From: Arcuatula senhousia
Taxonomy: Eukaryota; Mollusca; Bivalvia; Mytilida; Mytilidae
Direction: 5' to 3'
DNA length: 64,000 nucleotides
NCBI GenBank assembly: GCA_963971305.1
Contig: CAXARO010000971.1
Location: forward strand, 1 to 64,000
A model generated the notes under the pieces. That model was not told the DNA's origin. It ran no database searches and saw only the letters and a program-made list of their open reading frames with translations. Positions 34,330-44,188 of the stretch are shown one piece after another; position 1 is the first letter of the stretch, and each line of letters begins with the position of its first letter. The translations under genes and the position numbers were made by a program.

Positions 34330-34571
34330 TTATATATGCATCTTATCTACGAAGATGAGTTCCTTTGTAAACAATTCCATGGCCTCAGAAATCTTGAGAG
34401 ATTATCCAAATCTGCTAAAGACAAGAGCTATCAAGGGGCATTCTCAAAATTTGCAAGTACAATCCTCAAAGAAGAAGCAGATTTTATCCACAAAAGTTTA
34501 GATGAAATGAGGACCCTTGGAAAAAGCTTACAAAGTGAAGTAATAAATGTAAATGATATCTGGAGGCAGAA
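34330..34571 (+). CDS. Possible first exon of the Helentron, helical segment, function unknown
   Basis: About 80 codons reading MHLIYEDEFLCKQFHG, then LERLSKSAKDKSYQGAFSKF and DEMRTLGKSLQSEV. It is charged and predicted by eye to be helical. I do not recognise a domain. It could be a separate small protein, an exon joined to the downstream accessory frame, or chance; codon use looks protein-like. The end near 34571 is arbitrary (AAAT|GTTTAT). Confidence 0.35.
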
Positions 34572-34672
34572 ATGTTTATGTATATTATTATTGTTTTATG
34601 TTTATTGTCATTGGTATTTATTGTAATGCTTTTTTTTATGTAATAAAATTGTTTGGTTTTTTTAGTTAAAGG

Positions 34673-36611
34673 ATGCCAAAACTAAGGAAAAAATCTAACA
34701 GTCAAAAGCTGTCTACAGACAGACGGAGAAAGAAAAAACAATCATGTGTAAGCTAAATAATTATGGTTTGATATTCATATACATATATATCTACTGAGCA
34801 ATTGCATACTTTATGTGGCATTGTAAAAATACTACAGTATTTTGAGATGAGGTTTAAATTTAAATATTGCAATTTGAATTATTTGTCGGTATTACCATAT
34901 TTTATATTTTATAGAATAAAAATAATCCATGCTGTTAATGGATTCCTTAAATTTCTAATTTTAGAAACCAGTCGCTGACAATTTAAAATCTGCTGCTCTA
35001 AATATGAATGAAGACTTTGAATCTCCTGCTAAAATAGCTAGAATCTCTCAACCAAAAGAACAAAGAAAACAGCAAACTGTTAAGGTATGTGACATGTATC
35101 AAATCTTTCTTTTTTCATGTTTTTAAAGGTACAAGAAAGCATGACTTATTGTCATTTTACATATATATATTATGGTAAATAATATGTGCAAAATTAATTT
35201 ATAGTTATATTATAGATAATCCTCTTTTGCATTTTTAACTATATAGTTTGTATGAAAAATGCTTATTAAAGTATCTTTATTTGTTATTGTAGAAATGCTG
35301 TAAAGACATCTCCTGTACTCCATCTGCCGCTGCTGGAAGTGCTGATCAGGTTGCTACTAAATTCACAGGACTTAAACAAAACCAATTCTGTAAAGAGCTC
35401 TCCTGTACCCCTTCTGCCACTGCTGGAAGTGCTGATCAGGTTTCTACTAAATTGACAGGAAAAAAACGAAAGCACTCTCCTGAAAAGGTATTGTATAATA
35501 AATCATTTTCATGCCCTGCCATGACATGTCAGGGAGCATTAAGTTTTACTCATGTCCATATAATTTCCTGGCAAGTTTTTCTTAGAAACCATGTAATGGG
35601 AATGTTTTAGAAATTTGGCAGGATGGTTTAGTATGGCACACTGTACGTCCTAAGCAACTTTCAGATCTGTAACTTGCTTTAATCTAAAATAAAATAATTT
35701 TAATTTGATGGAGTTCTTCCTACACATGTAGGTTCTGTTTAGTTCACATTAGTTAATGCACTAACTAAACTTTTTTTTATTTTCAGAAAAATACTCATGA
35801 TATTAATGATCAAAGCCCAGAAACACTAATGGCTAAACTGTTGCAAAAAGAAATAAAACGACAAGCATCAAAGTGTAGAAGAAAGAGAACACTCGCAAGA
35901 ATGCTTTCCGAAAATGAGCTGAAGAACAAAAGAATAAAAGATAGAGAGAGGCAAAGAAAGTGCCGTCAAAGAATGACAGAGGTGAAAAAAACTGAAAAAA
36001 GACAGTTAGATAAAGATAAACATATGGATACAAGAAGTCAAATGACTGAACAACAAAAGTCTGAACAAAGAAAACTGAACAGACTTCAGCATCAAGACAA
36101 AAGAAGTCAAATGTCAGAAGAAGAAAAAAAACAAAAAAGACAGTTAGATAGAGATAAACATATAGATACAAGAAGTCAAATGACTGAAGAAGAAAAAAAT
36201 CACAAAAGACAGTTAGATAAAGATAAACATATAGATACAAGAAGTCAAATGACTGAACAACAAAAGTCTGAACAAAGAAAACTGAACAGACTTCAGCATC
36301 AAGACAAAAGAAGTCAAATGTCAGAAGAAGAAAAAAAACAAAAAAGACAGTTAGATAGAGATAAACATATAGATACAAGAAGTCAAATGACTGAAGAAGA
36401 AAAAAATCACAAAAGACAGTTAGATAAAGATAAACATATAGATACAAGAAGTCAAATGACTGAAGAAGAAAAAAATCACAGAAGACAGTTAGATAAAGAT
36501 AAACATATGGATACAAGAAGTCAAATGACTGAAGAAGAAAAGTCTAAGCTTCGAGAAAAGTCCAGTAATGATAAACAAAACAAACGAAAAGAGAAAAAAA
36601 AAAACAAATAA
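34673..36611 (+). CDS. Helentron accessory frame: lysine-rich repeat protein in four exons, probable N-terminal part of the Rep polyprotein
   Basis: Four exons with clean GT/AG signals, all joined in phase 0: 34673-34747 (MPKLRKKSNSQKL), 34965-35084, 35293-35487 and 35787-36611, about 404 residues. Exon 3 has an internal duplication (CKDISCTPSAAAGSADQV / CKELSCTPSATAGSADQV). Exon 4 starts with a basic stretch (KRQASKCRRKRTLARML). It then carries 23-residue repeats of the type RQLDKDKHIDTRSQMTEEEK, with a 207 bp higher-order period. Repeats of this sort occur in the N-terminal part of Helitron proteins. The stop at 36609-36611 follows an 11-A run (36594-36604), and the RepHel frame is open in the -1 frame from 36575. 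The two frames are probably one protein, either through -1 slippage or because this copy lost one A. Confidence 0.65.
36594..36604 (+). promoter_or_regulatory. A11 run: candidate -1 ribosomal slip site or slippage mutation
   Basis: Eleven A residues lie in the short overlap (36575-36608) where both the accessory frame and the RepHel frame are open. It contains AAAAAAA, which fits the X XXY YYZ slip pattern. One extra A would also fuse the frames. Confidence 0.5.
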
Positions 36612-39600
36612 GTAACTTATGTGCATCTTATCAGGAAGATTTGTCATCCACTCATGATGCTGTACATGAAATAGTACAAACATTTCTCAAGGTAATTCAA
36701 GGTGGACCAACATACACATGTTGTATATGTTATAGAATGCTCTATAGGAACTCTGTTAAGTGCTACACTGAAAAATTCAAATCGAAAGTAAAAGAATTGT
36801 CAATAGAGATTGGACTAAAGGAGGATGAAATAAAATGGATATGTCAAACTTGCTCCACTTGTTTAATGAGAGATAAGATACCTGCACAAGCATTATGCAA
36901 CAACTTAAAGGTTAGTGAGCCTCATCCAATATTCAGCAGGATGTGTAACCTTGAAAAACAGCTAATTTCAAAAATTATACCATTTATGAAAATATATTCT
37001 CTTCCAAAAGGATCACAGCACGGTCTTAAAGGGCAAGTTGTGTTAGTGCCATCAAATGTTCAGAGCACAGCTAATTCATTACCTAGAGATACAAGAGATG
37101 CACAAATAATTGCATTGAATTTGAAAAGAAGGCTTTCAGATAAACAAACTGTTTGTAAAGAGTTCATCAGGCCAAAAATAGTGAACGAAGCATTCCAAAT
37201 TTTGAAAGCAACTAATAAACAGTATGACCAAATAGAGCTCAATGAAAACTGGGTAGAAAATAGTAAAGAAAATGATGTCGAGTTATGGACAAAAACATGT
37301 CTTGAGTCAGAGACTGATTCAAATGACAATGGTATTACTTCAGATTCTAATGCAGATGACAATGATGAAGCAGAAGACAACAGTCCAGATGTAACAGATT
37401 CTGAAGATGAAGTAGAAAAAGATATTCCTGTAGAGGTTGCTGAGGAGATAAGTTACAAAAGATCGCTAAACAACACTACATGCTTATACCCAGAAAAGGG
37501 ACCTGTAGTTCAATCCAACAAGATTCTTAACCTTGCACCAGCTGAAGGACAAAGACCTACATCTGTATTCTATCAGGATAACTGGGAAACCCTAGCCTTT
37601 CCAACTCTTTTCCCAGATGGAATTAACACATTTCATGAGAAAAGAGGAACAATAATAACGCCAAAAAAATATGTAAATGCAAGGCTACTTTCAAAGGACT
37701 CCAGATTTGCAGAAAGTGCAGAATACACATTTCAATGTCTACATTGGGTTGAGTCTGTTTCTGTAAGTGATGGAATAACATTTGCTTTGAAAAAAGCCAG
37801 ACAAGATGATCTGTCAGTTTTTGCTCTTCAAAATCCTGATAATTTGCTACGAATGTTCAAGGATGATGAGATATTTGCTTCTTTTAAGCGCATACGTGGA
37901 ACTCCACAATATTGGAAGGAGATGCAACAGGATATGCTTGCCAAAATTAGATATTATGGACCATATACATTCTTCATTTCATGTTCAGCTGCTGATTTTC
38001 ATTGGCCAGAGCTAATTCAGATCGTTGCTAAACAATATGGTGAACATTATGATCTCAAATACATCGAAGAGGAAATGAATAAAAAAACAAAACGAACATG
38101 GCTTGCCAGAAATCCAGTTACAGTTGCAAGGCATATTGACTTTATCTTCCGAAAACTATGGGGAAACGTAATCCTTTCTGGACTTCACCCTGTAGGTCAG
38201 ATACTCAACTATGACATTCGCAAAGAAATGCAATCCAGGGGTACAGCTCATTTTCACTCCGCTGTGCATGTTAAAAATGCACCAATTGTTGACAAAAACC
38301 CTGATCATGAAGTTGTTGCGTTTATTGATAAGCACATATCTAGTATTTTACCAGATGAAGAGGGCGATGGAAACTTGAGAAGTCTTGTGTTATCAAGACA
38401 AGTACACCACCACACAAGAACATGCACAAAGAAAGCAGGTCTAGAGTGCCGTTTTCACTTTCCAAAACCACCCTCTGGGTCAACTGTAGTAGCACGTGTC
38501 CCATGTGCAGAGAACTCAAAACAAATAGTGCAAAATGCTAGAGAAGTAATACTAAAAGTAATGAACACTCTTCAAGAGATGGGAACAAACCATTCACTTT
38601 CAGATATCTTAATTCAGTCTAATGTGACACAAGAAGAATATAATGATGCAGTGAAAATTTCCATGAAGAAAACAAACATAGTTCTTAAAAGAAATCCAAC
38701 AGACCTATTTGTGAATCCTTATAATCCTGTTCTTCTTAAATGTATCCGAGCAAACATGGACATTCAGTACATTACAGATGTTTGGGCGTGTGTGGCTTAC
38801 ATTACTTCATACATGTGTAAGCCAGAAAAAGCCATGTCAGATTTGATGCGTAATGCTTGTAAAGAAGCCCCAACTGTTAAAGATAAGCTCAAATCTATTG
38901 GAAACGTTTTTTTGAAGTCCAGAGAAGTTTCTCAACATGAGGCTATTGCCAGATTAGTACAAATGCCATTAAAGGAATCCAATGTGCCTGTAATGTTTGT
39001 TCCTACAGGCTTCAAACACCAACGGACCAGATTATTAAAACCTAGAAATGTTTTAGAAAGAATGGAGGATGATGATACTGATGTCTTTTTACCAAACATT
39101 ATAGATAAATATTGCGCCCGACCTTCAAAATTAGATAGCATGTGTCTGGCAGAATTTGCATCATCTTACTCCAGATCATACTCACAAGACTCAGAGCAGC
39201 TTGATAATGATGACTCAGATGTAGAATGTGTAACTAAAACGGGAAGAGAAAAGATTATACTGAAAGACAATCTTGGAACACTTGTTAAGCGGAAAACACC
39301 ACTTGTGCTTCGTGACTATTTTGTGTCAAAAGATCGAGATGCAGAAAAGTATTTTCACAGATTATTGTTCTTGTATCTTCCTTGGAGAAATGAAGATGAA
39401 CTAGAGACTTGTGGGTCATACGAGGATAAATTTAAAAGTGTTCAGAACAAACTTTCAGACACTGTTCAAAAGTATGAACCTTATCTTGATGAAGTAGTTG
39501 AAGCACATGAGGCATTAGAAAATATAGAAGATGGAAATGAGGAAATATGGGATGCAATAGCTCCCCAAGCTGAACAGATAAGAGATGTTCATGACAATAT

Positions 39601-41857
39601 TGGTGAAACAAATACTGTTCTTGACACTGACAATCTTACACAGGATCAATTAGAATTTGAACAGCAAGATCAACCAGAACAAGTGCCGCGTTCAACCTGT
39701 CATTCCTTGACCTCAAACATTACTGTTGAATCTGATGCTAGGTATGAGACAATGGTCAGGAGTTTGAATCTTCGACAAAAGAACATTCATGATCATATTC
39801 TATCTTGGTGTCGTCAAATGAATTTAGCAACATCATTGTCAGATGAACCACCACCATTTCACATATTCCTTAGCGGAGGAGCAGGAGTAGGAAAAAGCCA
39901 CACCGTTCATACAATTTATCAATCAGCATTGAGAGTTCTCAAACAACCAGGAAGGTCAACTGATCTTCCAACAGTTATCCTTACAGCACCTACCGGGAAA
40001 GCTGCTGTAAATATTGGTGGCACTACACTCCACAATGCATTTCGTTTGCCAGTAAAAAAGCGTGGATTATTCGAAACAAAGCACCATTCAAACAACTCAT
40101 TAAATCAAATGCGATCATTGTATGCTCAACTGAAAATTTTAGTGATCGATGAAATTTCAATGGTTGGTGCGACAACATTATCAAACTTGAACATAACAAT
40201 GCAAGAAATATTTGAAAATGAAGAACCTTTTGGTGGTATTGCTGTCCTTGCAGTCGGCGACTTGATGCAATTAAATCCAGTTGGTGAAAAACCAGTTTAC
40301 AAGGAATGCAAATCAGGTTATGGTGCACTTGCTCCATCTGTTTGGGATTTATTTTATCTTTATGAGCTAAATGAAATTGTTCGTCAAAAAGATGACCCTA
40401 CTTTTGCTGAACTTTTGTCAAGAGTACGAATAGGACAACACAAGAAAGATGATGTTCAAAAACTAAAAGAGTTGGAAGGAAATGTTTCTGTCCCAAATGA
40501 CTCGCTATCAATCTTTCTTACTAATGAATTGAAAGATGTATATAACAAAACCCAATTAGAACAGCTCACAAGTAAAACATATACAATCACTGCCAAAGAT
40601 TCCAAGAAAGATTTAAATACTAAACGGGTAGCTGTCAATGTAACAAGTTCAAACATGCATGAAACAGGTGGATTGGCAGGTGAAATTCAGTTTGCCGAGA
40701 ATGCTAAATACATGCAAACAAAGAATGTTGACATTACAGATGGCTTAGTGAATGGAGCTACAGGAACTATAATAAAACTTGATATTCCCGAACATAAACC
40801 CTTAGATGGAACAATTTATGTTAGATTTGATGATCCTAAAATTGGAAAGCAAGCCAAATCAAAGTCTCAATACAAGAACCTTGTGCCAATCAAAGCAGTA
40901 ACAGCCAGTTTTTCTATTATGGAAAAATCATCTTCAATACAAGTGGAACGCACCCAATTTCCTGGCACTCTGGCTTGGGGCATCACTGTTCACAAGTCTC
41001 AAGGCAGTACATTTGAACAAATGATAGGTGATATGACAACACCAGCAGGAAACACTAATACTATGCCCGGACAGATATACACTATGTTAAGTAGAGCCAA
41101 GTCAATGAAAGGATTAAAATTGTGTGCTTTTGATAGTATGAAGATCAAGGTTAATCAAACAGCCCTACAAGAAATGGAACGATTACAAAACAAATGTTTA
41201 CTTCAGCCAGTGTCATTGCATAATGTATTACAGCCATTAGAATCTTCTTTTTGTGTCCTGTATTTAAACATTCGCTCGTTGAAGGAACATTTTCAGGACA
41301 TTTCCCCTGATATTGATCCCAATTTTTATGGAATACTCTGCTTCTCTGAAACAAAGGTGTACAACTATTCAAAGTACAAATTCAATCAGATGGAATCTTT
41401 TGTAAATAAAAGGAGAAAAGATAAACATGGAAATGTGATATTTTCAAATCTACCAGGCTCACAAGATGTTTTGTTTATAACTGACATCATGGAGATTGTT
41501 TCAGTGAAAACACATGACTTAATAGTCATATCTGTTTATATACCACCAGCACAATCATTTAAATCTGTAACAACAGAGCTAGAAAGTCTTATAGAGCAAG
41601 TAAGCTTGGAAGCCTCAAAGAACAATATAAGAAGAATCATTCTAATAGGAGACTTCAATATGTCATTTGATAATATGAATTTGACTACATTGCTTATGAA
41701 CAAAAATGGATTCAATCAACTTATGTCAAAACCAACCCATCAACTTGGCTCAATCCTTGACTTAGTATTTACCAACATAAAAGATATAACTGTCAGAAAT
41801 ACACCCGTGTGGTTTTCAGATCACCATGCTGTTACTCTCCATATCAAGAACTGTTAG
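36611..41857 (+). CDS. Helentron Rep-helicase with C-terminal AP-like endonuclease
   Basis: About 1,738 codons counted from TTG 36641; no ATG precedes the conserved region. Residue 20-90 holds cysteine pairs (CCICYRM, CQTCSTC). The Rep/Helitron-like N domain has the HUH motif HFH (537-539, in GTAHFHSAVH) and two tyrosines four apart (Y720 and Y724 in YITSYMCK). These nick and join DNA in rolling-circle transposition. A PIF1-type helicase follows, with Walker A GAGVGKS (1080-1086) and Walker B VIDE (D1170/E1171), and ends near HKSQGSTFEQ. The last 200 residues form an endonuclease/exonuclease/phosphatase domain with SET (E1570), GDFN (D1671, N1673) and SDH (D1727, H1728). All key residues are present. 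A polyadenylation signal lies at 41889. Confidence 0.9.
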   Translation, partial: SNLCASYQEDLSSTHDAVHEIVQTFLKVIQGGPTYTCCICYRMLYRNSVKCYTEKFKSKVKELSIEIGLKEDEIKWICQTCSTCLMRDKIPAQALCNNLKVSEPHPIFSRMCNLEKQLISKIIPFMKIYSLPKGSQHGLKGQVVLVPSNVQSTANSLPRDTRDAQIIALNLKRRLSDKQTVCKEFIRPKIVNEAFQILKATNKQYDQIELNENWVENSKENDVELWTKTCLESETDSNDNGITSDSNADDNDEAEDNSPDVTDSEDEVEKDIPVEVAEEISYKRSLNNTTCLYPEKGPVVQSNKILNLAPAEGQRPTSVFYQDNWETLAFPTLFPDGINTFHEKRGTIITPKKYVNARLLSKDSRFAESAEYTFQCLHWVESVSVSDGITFALKKARQDDLSVFALQNPDNLLRMFKDDEIFASFKRIRGTPQYWKEMQQDMLAKIRYYGPYTFFISCSAADFHWPELIQIVAKQYGEHYDLKYIEEEMNKKTKRTWLARNPVTVARHIDFIFRKLWGNVILSGLHPVGQILNYDIRKEMQSRGTAHFHSAVHVKNAPIVDKNPDHEVVAFIDKHISSILPDEEGDGNLRSLVLSRQVHHHTRTCTKKAGLECRFHFPKPPSGSTVVARVPCAENSKQIVQNAREVILKVMNTLQEMGTNHSLSDILIQSNVTQEEYNDAVKISMKKTNIVLKRNPTDLFVNPYNPVLLKCIRANMDIQYITDVWACVAYITSYMCKPEKAMSDLMRNACKEAPTVKDKLKSIGNVFLKSREVSQHEAIARLVQMPLKESNVPVMFVPTGFKHQRTRLLKPRNVLERMEDDDTDVFLPNIIDKYCARPSKLDSMCLAEFASSYSRSYSQDSEQLDNDDSDVECVTKTGREKIILKDNLGTLVKRKTPLVLRDYFVSKDRDAEKYFHRLLFLYLPWRNEDELETCGSYEDKFKSVQNKLSDTVQKYEPYLDEVVEAHEALENIEDGNEEIWDAIAPQAEQIRDVHDNIGETNTVLDTDNLTQDQLEFEQQDQPEQVPRSTCHSLTSNITVESDARYETMVRSLNLRQKNIHDHILSWCRQMNLATSLSDEPPPFHIFLSGGAGVGKSHTVHTIYQSALRVLKQPGRSTDLPTVILTAPTGKAAVNIGGTTLHNAFRLPVKKRGLFETKHHSNNSLNQMRSLYAQLKILVIDEISMVGATTLSNLNITMQEIFENEEPFGGIAVLAVGDLMQLNPVGEKPVYKECKSGYGALAPSVWDLFYLYELNEIVRQKDDPTFAELLSRVRIGQHKKDDVQKLKELEGNVSVPNDSLSIFLTNELKDVYNKTQLEQLTSKTYTITAKDSKKDLNTKRVAVNVTSSNMHETGGLAGEIQFAENAKYMQTKNVDITDGLVNGATGTIIKLDIPEHKPLDGTIYVRFDDPKIGKQAKSKSQYKNLVPIKAVTASFSIMEKSSSIQVERTQFPGTLAWGITVHKSQGSTFEQMIGDMTTPAGNTNTMPGQIYTMLSRAKSMKGLKLCAFDSMKIKVNQTALQEMERLQNKCLLQPVSLHNVLQPLESSFCVLYLNIRSLKEHFQDISPDIDPNFYGILCFSETKVYNYSKYKFNQMESFVNKRRKDKHGNVIFSNLPGSQDVLFITDIMEIVSVKTHDLIVISVYIPPAQSFKSVTTELESLIEQVSLEASKNNIRRIILIGDFNMSFDNMNLTTLLMNKNGFNQLMSKPTHQLGSILDLVFTNIKDITVRNTPVWFSDHHAVTLHIKNC

Positions 41858-41888
41858 TTCTTTCTGTAATGTATGTATAATGATATAT

Positions 41889-41894
41889 AATAAA
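41889..41894 (+). terminator. Polyadenylation signal AATAAA after RepHel
   Basis: AATAAA 32 bp after the stop codon, followed by an A-rich stretch. Confidence 0.5.
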
Positions 41895-42137
41895 ACAAAA
41901 CCTAAATTGCATTAATATTTCACTAGTATTTTCTCTTACCACACGCTCACACAAACAGATAACAGGTTTTGGGAGAAGTATCCTATTCATGATTAAACTT
42001 AAAAGTTTGGAAAACTCCATTGCTGGTTTTTGATTTTACTAGTTTCACTAACTTTGCACATCATTTACAACTAAAAATCTTTGCACCATATATTTAAGTA
42101 CATATTACCTAAATGTTTGGGGTTGGTGAAATATCCG

Positions 42138-42173
42138 GCCGGTAGGGGACTATGTATTGTTTTGCAATACTTT
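42138..42173 (+). repeat. Helentron 3' end: subterminal inverted repeat and hairpin
   Basis: GCCGGTAGGGGACT pairs with the 5' end. It is followed by the 6 bp-stem hairpin GTATTG/CAATAC and TTTC. The same order (inverted repeat, hairpin, T-rich end) closes the pearl-like elements in this window. Confidence 0.8.
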
Positions 42174-42737
42174 CAGAATGCTTGTTAAAGTACATGCTAT
42201 GATGTAGTTAAGCTGTGAAGCGGATTAACGGTTGCCTTCGCACCTACATGTGAGGTATGGTTTAAGTGTTATTTTGCTTATTGTGATTGTCTATTTTTAT
42301 TTATTTTGCACAAGCTTATTAATGTCTTGTCTACACTTATTTTGTTCATTTCGCTTTATTTTCCTATTTTTGTGTTTGCCACAGTTATGTTGTAACTGCG
42401 TTTATTTTGTCCATTGCGTCCGTAGAAACGCATTGATGTTTGCCTTTTATATTGAGAGTGGAATAAATGTCAAAATATGAGACCGCATATTTTGAGGGCA
42501 TATACTAAAACTTGGTACTTTTATTTTTAACACATTTATAACATAAAACGACTATGGCATTCGTTTATTTGATTTATGTTATGAAACAGTTTTAGCATGT
42601 TGCATGTATTGTTATTTAAATTATTTATACAATTATTACAGGGATTCATTCCTGGTTATGGTTTAATTTCGATGAAATAAAGAATCCATACTTGAGATGT
42701 TTTCATGTTTTCTGAGTGACCCCGGCACCCCACTACA
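42174..42737 (+). repeat. Right part of the interrupted Ty3/Gypsy LTR
   Basis: Non-coding. It contains a polyadenylation-like AATAAAG at about 42675 and ends GGCACCCCACTACA, which fits an LTR end (CA) and roughly mirrors the TGTGGTAGGG start at 31384. The sequence after it returns to the family C repeat. Confidence 0.5.
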
Positions 42738-42740
42738 ATA

Positions 42741-42945
42741 ATTAGGGGTCCGAAAATGGCTCCTCAAAATCAAAGTTGAATTTTTACTGGCATTCCCAAA
42801 CCGGCAAGATTAGGGAAAATTCCTTTCACTATGTAGTAGGTATATATAAAAGGTATCATATAAAAAAAGAATTTTGAAAATCGGACTTACCGTTTTCAAA
42901 ATTTTGCAAAAATTCGAAAAAAGGGAGATAATTGAATACCACATT
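42741..42945 (+). mobile_element. Family C repeat, right half
   Basis: Resumes at TTAGGGGTCCGAAAATGGCTCCTC and matches 25700-25910 and 28150-28370 (CAAAGTT, ATCGGACTTACCGTTTTC, AAAAAAGGGAGATAAT). With 30256-30399 it forms one copy split by 12.3 kb. Confidence 0.6.
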
Positions 42946-44188
42946 ATTCGAAATTATATCAAATCATAAGTATTTCTAGGTATGCAATACTGAATGGAAA
43001 TTGTGAGAGACTGCGAGTGTCAGGTACAAATTGTGTATTAATTTTACTTCTCAAAATAGAATTTCTACAACTATTCCTACTAAAACGCTGACTGAGTCAG
43101 GAAGAGCAATACTGGCACTTCAGCTTAATCATATATATCAATTCCAAGAAGAAATTTAACAAAATACATGTTTTTTTTCAAGGAGATGTTTAATTTAGAG
43201 CAAATTACTAGTAAGTGAAGATTTAAAGGATAAGCTGGATTGGAGCAAGTATGAGTGAGTGAGACCCCTTCCTATCCAATCATTTTTCACCTTAAATTGC
43301 TACGTAAGTTTATAATCTATTTTTGATTGGTTACAAAGTTGGGCATGGTACACATGACATTGTGACATTGTACAATGTTGTATGGTACTTAAAGTTACTG
43401 CATACTGTGGGAAGGAGGATACAGGAAATGGCAAGGATTGGTGCAACTTTTTTAATTTTTTAAAGATGATTTGTTCCTTAAATGAGAGTGTAAGAAGATG
43501 TTTTACGAGTAAAATTTTCATATAATGCCCCCTTTTTGTCAAAAGACACTGGACTCTTTGATTTACAATGATATTTTCCTTATTTAAGTAGCCATAAAAA
43601 TGGAACATGTGGATATATTATGTTTTTCAAATAGAATCATTATTATATTACTATTTCATGTATATTAATCAAAGTTTTCAGAAGTACAACCATTTTTAGC
43701 CAGATTTCGAAGAGTGAAAAATCTGGGTTATTAACTGTTGAATGTAGGGCAGGCAGGGAAGAAATTTTTGTAACAGTTTTCTCAGCTGCATGTACTTATC
43801 ACAGCCACTTGATATATTTAGTATACAGCATCAGGGTGGGGTACCATAACGTGATATTGGATTTCAGGTCTAGCTGTCACTGACCTACTTCCTATTTAAT
43901 AAAATCCGGCCATTTTTGACTTTGACAGATTTTTGTTGTTGTTTTGGGCATAAAAACTTTGGGCAAGATGTTGGTGAAAAAAATATTCTGTGTATTGCAT
44001 TTAAATTAATCCACCTCAAGTAAATTAATGTCTATTACGGTCCAAAAATGCTAAAAGCCCACTGGACCCACTATTACAAAGCAACCAAAATTGAAGAGAT
44101 ATGAGGTATATATGTGCATGACATAAAATAACACTATTAATATTGAAAAGAACGAAAACAAAGGAAAAGTGCTTAAATTTCTGTTATA
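42946..44188. other. Intergenic DNA with one hairpin resembling an element 5' end
   Basis: No gene seen. At 43698-43726, after a T run, AGCCAGATTT...AAATCTGG forms an 8 bp-stem hairpin like the 5' ends of the Helentron-like families. No core array or 3' end could be matched, so it may be a fragment. Confidence 0.4.

Larger units (their letters stand above)
32161..42173 (+). mobile_element. Autonomous Helentron (rolling-circle transposon), about 10 kb
   Basis: The terminal 14 bp AGTCCCCTACCGGC at 32166-32179 recurs inverted at 42138-42151. The left side folds into a hairpin with AGGGGACT (to 32196), then a GTCT/GTCC microsatellite and five 161 bp core units. The right side has the hairpin GTATTG-ttttg-CAATAC (42154-42170) and a T-rich terminus. 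Between them lie a spliced accessory frame and a complete RepHel-endonuclease frame. The C-terminal endonuclease and terminal inverted repeats are the marks of Helentrons (Helitron2) as opposed to canonical Helitrons. The exact terminal bases cannot be fixed without an empty site. Confidence 0.8.

Noticed and set aside
35833..36516. 227-residue minus-strand frame rich in YLYLTVF
   Set aside because: It is the antisense of the accessory-protein repeat. The + strand frame has matching exons, phases and position before RepHel.
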